Shown here piece by piece: positions 60,873-64,000 of a DNA stretch of 64,000 nucleotides. The notes under the pieces are model-generated. The model had not been told where the DNA came from and did not search any database. It worked only from the letters and a program-made list of their open reading frames with translations. The DNA comes from Bacteroidales bacterium. GTDB lineage: Bacteria; Bacteroidota; Bacteroidia; Bacteroidales; UBA932. The position numbers and the translations under genes are program-made. The DNA lies in NCBI GenBank assembly GCA_017412645.1, contig JAFPWX010000018.1, forward strand, positions 1 to 64,000, given 5' to 3'. Each line of letters opens with the position of its first letter. Position 1 is the first letter of the stretch.

Positions 60873-61796
60873 ATGACACTTCAACAACTGCGTTATATAG
60901 TTTCCATCGACAAGTATCGCCACTTCGGAAAGGCTGCCGAAGCGTGCGGGCTCACACAGTCCACCTTAAGTTTGATGGTCAAGAAGATAGAAGATGAACT
61001 GGATGTTCGCCTGTTCGACAGGGATGCCCATCCGGTGGCTCCTACGGAAATAGGAAGGAAAGTGATTGACCAGGCAAAAGTGGTGCTTTACAATACGGAG
61101 CAGATTGTGGAAATCACGCGCTCGGAAAAGGAGAATCTTTCAGGGCCCCTGAGTCTGGCCCTGATATCTACTATCGCGCCCGTGCTGGTGCCCGGTCTTT
61201 ACAAGCATATAGGAGAGCGCTATCCGGCCATCTCTCTGCGGACGGAGGAAATGCTCACCGAAACCATAAAGGATAAATTACGGAAAGCGGAAATAGACAT
61301 GGGCCTGCTGGCAGGGCCCGTGAACGAGCCGGACCTGCTGGAAATCCCTCTTTACCATGAGAGATTCCTGGCCTATGTCTCCCCGAAAAACCCGGCATAT
61401 GCACAGGACAGTATCAGGACAGAGACGCTGCTGCGTCAGCCTATATGGATAATCCGGGACGGCCTCAGGCAACTGGACCCCTCAGACATGAAGGAAGGAC
61501 GTTTTACTTTTGAAAGATTCTTCGAAGGCGGCCGCGTTGGCATCCTTATACAGGTGGTCAACAACAATGGCGGCATAACCATCGTTCCGGAAACCCACTC
61601 CAACTTCATCCTTTACAGCCAGCAGGGCTGTCTGCGTCCTATCGTGGATCCTGTACCCGAAAGAACCATCTCCCTCGTAATCCGTGCGGATTACATCCAC
61701 GAGGCAAAACTGAACGCAGTAGTGGACGCAGTCCGGAATATCATCCCGGGCGCCATGCTGGACGGAGTTATAAAAAAGGGAAAACTCTCGTTATAA
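60873..61796 (+). CDS. LysR-family regulator, OxyR-like but without the redox cysteines
   Basis: A 307-residue LTTR. The N-terminal winged helix is the OxyR-like type (MTLQQLRYIVSIDKYRHFGKAAEACGLTQSTLSLMVKKIEDEL). The effector domain follows (GPLSLALISTIAPVLVPGLY, NNGGITIVPE). In OxyR the peroxide-sensing Cys lies in the DGHCLRD region; here the corresponding stretch is IRDGLRQLDP and has no Cys. Only Cys near residue 24 and in QQGCLRP remain. It is therefore an OxyR relative probably sensing something other than peroxide directly. Tail to tail with ohrR with no gap. Confidence 0.82.
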   Translation: MTLQQLRYIVSIDKYRHFGKAAEACGLTQSTLSLMVKKIEDELDVRLFDRDAHPVAPTEIGRKVIDQAKVVLYNTEQIVEITRSEKENLSGPLSLALISTIAPVLVPGLYKHIGERYPAISLRTEEMLTETIKDKLRKAEIDMGLLAGPVNEPDLLEIPLYHERFLAYVSPKNPAYAQDSIRTETLLRQPIWIIRDGLRQLDPSDMKEGRFTFERFFEGGRVGILIQVVNNNGGITIVPETHSNFILYSQQGCLRPIVDPVPERTISLVIRADYIHEAKLNAVVDAVRNIIPGAMLDGVIKKGKLSL

Positions 61797-62240
61797 CTAA
61801 GCCTGACTTAGTTTTTCTATGATGGCATCGAGCATCCGGTACAGTTCCGGAGTGTTTTCGGGAGTGAGGGTCCGACATGCGACCGCTCCGGCTACGGCAA
61901 AGGGAACACCTGCCAGTTCCGTCTGCAGTCCGCGGCCCTTTCCGGTAAGGGATACTATCATCTGACGGGCGTCTTTCTTGCCTTTGGTCCTCACGATTAT
62001 GCCCTCCTTCTCCATGCGCTGGAGAAGGGGAGTCACAGTATTGGTTTCCAGACGCAGCCTCTTTGCGATGTCGTTTACCGGCTGGGCGTCCTTCTCCCAC
62101 AGGACCAGCAGTACGAGGTACTGAGGGTAGGTGAGTCCGTGCCCCGAGAGCAGCGGATGATATGCCTGTGTGAGAAGGCGCGAAGCGGTGTAGAGACGGA
62201 AGCAGAGCTGGTTGTCCAGCTTTAAAGCCTCTTCTATCAT
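61797..62240 (-). CDS. ohrR: OhrR-type MarR-family organic-peroxide sensor
   Basis: A 147-residue MarR protein. LKLDNQLCFRLYTASRLLTQAYHPLL is the OhrR signature with the reactive Cys (Cys13, equivalent to Cys15 of Bacillus OhrR) and a nearby Tyr. The winged helix contains LTYPQYLVLLVLWEKD and TNTVTPLLQRMEKEGIIVR. OhrR represses until its Cys is oxidised by organic hydroperoxide. The start overlaps the gpx stop by 4 bp (ATGA), so it is co-transcribed with the enzyme it probably controls. The classical partner ohr is not present here. Confidence 0.88.
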   Translation of the reverse strand: MIEEALKLDNQLCFRLYTASRLLTQAYHPLLSGHGLTYPQYLVLLVLWEKDAQPVNDIAKRLRLETNTVTPLLQRMEKEGIIVRTKGKKDARQMIVSLTGKGRGLQTELAGVPFAVAGAVACRTLTPENTPELYRMLDAIIEKLSQA

Positions 62241-62860
62241 AACATCTTCCTGATGTCCTTCTCAATATCTTCGGGTTCGGTGACGGGAGCGTAGCGGAGA
62301 ACCTTGGAGCCGTCGCGGCTTACGAGGAATTTGGTGAAATTCCAGAGGATGTCGCTGTCTTTCTCGACGCTCTTGCTGATGCCTTTGAGCATGGTGCGGG
62401 TCGCCTTGGCCTTGATGCCCTTGTATTCTTCCGTGGGCGCCTGAGCCTTCAGATACTCAAAAATGGGTTCTGCGTTTGCGCCGTTAACGTCGACCTTGGC
62501 CATGAGGGGGAAGGTGACACCGTGGTTGAGCCTGCAGAATTCGGCAATCTCCTCGTTGCTGCCGGGTTCCTGGTGGGCGAACTGGTCGCAGGGGAAGCCG
62601 ATGATGACGAGCCCCTGGTCCTTATATTTCTGATAGAGGGCTTCCAGACCGTCGTACTGAGGGGTGAAACCGCACTTGGAGGCGGTGTTGACTATCATGA
62701 GAATTTTTCCTTCGTACTGTGCGAAGTCAACTTCCTTGCCCTTGTTGCTGAGGGCTTTGAAATCGTAAATCTTTTCCATATCGCTGGTTGTTTGGGCGCA
62801 GGCTGGCATTGTGAAAATGGCTGCCAGCGCTAGTAAATGGGTTATTATTGTTTTATTCAT
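62237..62860 (-). CDS. Exported glutathione-peroxidase-family thiol peroxidase
   Basis: A 207-residue GPx-fold protein. The catalytic set is intact: Cys in NTASKCGFTPQYDGLE, Gln in GFPCDQFAHQEPGSNEE, and Trp/Asn in DILWNFTKFLV. An N-terminal hydrophobic stretch (ITHLLALAAIFTMPAC) forms a signal peptide, possibly a lipoprotein signal ending at Cys. Relatives begin near IYDFKALSNKGKEV, so this is an exported version. It reduces hydroperoxides, usually with thioredoxin in bacteria. The ATG at 62860 follows the -7 box by 13 nt. Confidence 0.9.
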   Translation of the reverse strand: MNKTIITHLLALAAIFTMPACAQTTSDMEKIYDFKALSNKGKEVDFAQYEGKILMIVNTASKCGFTPQYDGLEALYQKYKDQGLVIIGFPCDQFAHQEPGSNEEIAEFCRLNHGVTFPLMAKVDVNGANAEPIFEYLKAQAPTEEYKGIKAKATRTMLKGISKSVEKDSDILWNFTKFLVSRDGSKVLRYAPVTEPEDIEKDIRKML

Positions 62861-62872
62861 ATCGTTCACGAT
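62861..62872. promoter_or_regulatory. Short palindrome at the gpx start
   Basis: ATCGT-TC-ACGAT lies directly upstream of the gpx ATG, between it and the -7 box. It is a second candidate regulatory site or a leader hairpin. Confidence 0.35.
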
Positions 62873-62873
62873 G

Positions 62874-62881
62874 CAAATATA
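62874..62881 (-). promoter_or_regulatory. -7 box for gpx-ohrR
   Basis: TATATTTG on the minus strand, 13 nt before the ATG at 62860. Confidence 0.6.
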
Positions 62882-62894
62882 ATACAATTATTTT

Positions 62895-62910
62895 ATATCG
62901 CAAGCGATAT
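62895..62910. promoter_or_regulatory. Candidate OhrR operator
   Basis: ATATCGC-AA-GCGATAT is a perfect 7-bp palindrome. It falls where the -33 element of the gpx-ohrR promoter should be, and lies 23 bp upstream of the divergent exporter -7 box. Size and symmetry suit a MarR dimer. Confidence 0.6.
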
Positions 62911-62933
62911 TTTACAAAAACATGCAAAATGTC

Positions 62934-62941
62934 TATATTTG
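62934..62941 (+). promoter_or_regulatory. -7 box for the cation exporter
   Basis: TATATTTG, 5 nt before the ATG at 62947 (leaderless geometry). Confidence 0.6.
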
Positions 62942-62946
62942 CACAT

Positions 62947-64000
62947 ATGAAAGAGTCCCGTCATTCACAGATCATACGCACCAGTCTGGTGGGCGTAGTT
63001 ACAAACGTGCTCCTTGCCGGTTTCAAGGCTGCAGTAGGCTTCCTGGCGAACAGTATCGCCATAATCATGGACGCCGTGAACAACCTGAGCGACGCGCTTT
63101 CCAGCGTGATAACCATAATCGGTACCGTGCTCTCCAGGCGTCCGGCCGACCGCAAGCATCCTTACGGTCACGGCAGGGTGGAGTATTTCAGCGCCATCAT
63201 AATTTCAGTCATAGTCATAATTGCCGGTGTAACTTCCCTCATCGAATCGGTAAAGAAAATAATCCATCCTGCGGAACCCTCATATACCACTGTCACGCTC
63301 ATCGTCATTATCGTTGCCATCGTGGTGAAGCTCCTGCTGGGCTGGTATGTTCGCAAAAGGGGAGAGAAGCTTAAGAGCGACGCCCTCATCGCTTCCGGCT
63401 CCGATGCGCTGTTCGATGCCGTAATCACCCTTGCAACCCTTATCTCGGCCGGTATTATGCTCATTTGGGGCATTTCTCTGGACGGTATCCTGGGTACCAT
63501 AATATCGATAGTTATCATCAAGGCCGGTATCGAAATGCTTTCTTCCCCGGTAGGAGAACTGCTTGGTGCCAGGGTCTCCGCGGAACTGGTTGCGGAAATC
63601 AAGCAGGAAGTGATGGCTTTCAAGGAAGTGCACGGAGTGTACGATATTATCCTGCACAACTACGGCCCCGAGGTCATGATTGGCTCGCTTCATGTGAGCG
63701 TGGACGATACTCTAACGGCCCAGGATATCCATGGCCTTTCCCGCCGCATATCAACTGTCATGTTCGAAAAGCATGGAATAGTCATGACGGTGGGAGTATA
63801 TGCGGTGGCAACCGGAAACAATCAGAGGAGGGAACTGCAGTCGCTGGTCATGGGTACGCTGGCAAAGCACGGCGAACTGGTTCAGATCCACGGATTCTAT
63901 TATTCCGAAAAGGAGAACCTGGTTACAGTGGACGTGGTGCCGGACGACAGCATAAAGGACGATTCCGCGCTCTGCGCGTCACTGACGCAGGAACTCGCCT
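62947..64000 (+). CDS. Cation diffusion facilitator exporter (3'-truncated by window edge), Mn2+ type predicted
   Basis: Open frame of at least 351 codons from the ATG at 62947 to the window end. The CDF fold is clear: membrane segments at about residues 10-32, 37-58, 82-102, 116-133 and 155-180, and a cytosolic domain after 200. Metal-site motifs are N45-x3-D49 in helix 2 (VNNLSDA) and D153-x3-D157 in helix 5 (SDALFDA), where E. coli YiiP has D45/D49 and H153/D157. N/D plus D/D sites are associated with manganese exporters, so Mn2+ efflux is predicted. A RKHPYGHGRVEYF loop follows helix 2. Divergent from gpx-ohrR. Confidence 0.88.
   Translation, partial: MKESRHSQIIRTSLVGVVTNVLLAGFKAAVGFLANSIAIIMDAVNNLSDALSSVITIIGTVLSRRPADRKHPYGHGRVEYFSAIIISVIVIIAGVTSLIESVKKIIHPAEPSYTTVTLIVIIVAIVVKLLLGWYVRKRGEKLKSDALIASGSDALFDAVITLATLISAGIMLIWGISLDGILGTIISIVIIKAGIEMLSSPVGELLGARVSAELVAEIKQEVMAFKEVHGVYDIILHNYGPEVMIGSLHVSVDDTLTAQDIHGLSRRISTVMFEKHGIVMTVGVYAVATGNNQRRELQSLVMGTLAKHGELVQIHGFYYSEKENLVTVDVVPDDSIKDDSALCASLTQELA

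Noticed and set aside
62922-63374. 150-codon Arg/His-rich open frame on the plus strand
   Set aside because: It is a different frame of the cation exporter gene, which is open from 62947 to the window end and has clear CDF motifs.

Overview
The window is a 64-kb stretch of chromosome from a member of the Bacteroidota, most likely an uncultured gut-type Bacteroidales. The evidence is lineage-typical: -7 promoter boxes of the TAnnTTTG type throughout, almost no Shine-Dalgarno sequences, a Mfa2-like lipoprotein, a DUF4301 protein, a Na+-pumping methylmalonyl-CoA decarboxylase operon, an HHH-plus-barrel protein and a golvesin-domain amidase. GC looks fairly high (mid-50s percent by eye, not counted). 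I see no insertion sequence, prophage, CRISPR array, rRNA or plasmid gene. Coding density is very high and no gap without a gene exceeds about 240 bp. The first gene (secA) and the last (a cation-efflux transporter) run off the window.

Layout. 1-6.4 kb: secA, a bactofilin, a Zn-ribbon protein, then a compact ssb / OmpA-like lipoprotein / Mfa2-like lipoprotein set. 6.4-12.6 kb: nucleoside transporter, tgt-lptG-murF operon, and opposing hpt-adk. 12.6-18.4 kb: HHH/barrel protein, glpABC with an unusually small GlpB, and an acyl-ACP thioesterase. 18.4-21.6 kb: nadE, two tRNA-Lys genes sharing a terminator with nadE, and a mannose-1-P guanylyltransferase. 21.6-29.7 kb (minus strand): TPR protein, MBL hydrolase, MsbA-like ABC exporter, VanZ and secreted amidase in one likely operon. 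29.7-32.4 kb: an M28-like pseudo-peptidase interrupted in frame by a palindromic element, then UmuD facing UmuC tail to tail. 32.4-37.4 kb: pgi and the mmdA-oadG-mmdC-mmdB operon. 37.4-42.8 kb: recF-dciA-pdxB-DUF4301, then a TPR membrane protein and YebC. 42.8-51.5 kb: mtnN, ettA, nitroreductase, Omp85-type barrel, KefB-like antiporter, glycosyltransferase, CobW GTPase. 51.5-57.4 kb: arginase-fold protein and HxxxD acyltransferase, divergent from rocD-pruA, then threonine aldolase. 57.4-64 kb: 5'-nucleotidase lipoprotein, TrkH, an OxyR-like regulator, a gpx-ohrR operon and a CDF exporter.

How the genes work together. Most are housekeeping: protein export, envelope building, nucleotide salvage and NAD synthesis. 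The energy genes fit an anaerobic succinate/propionate fermenter: anaerobic glycerol-3-P dehydrogenase feeds quinone, and the sodium-pumping decarboxylase makes propionyl-CoA. Arginase-fold protein, RocD and PruA could form an arginine-to-glutamate route. The right end carries a peroxide-defence group (OhrR, glutathione peroxidase, OxyR-like regulator, putative Mn exporter).

I find no clearly new multi-gene system. The strongest oddities are: an in-frame amber codon 28 sense codons before the natural end of pruA; a 126-bp palindromic element translated inside an M28-like protein; a minimal GlpB; a UmuD homologue with Arg at the catalytic-Lys position; and about ten genes whose -7 box sits 4-8 nt from the start codon, implying leaderless mRNAs.
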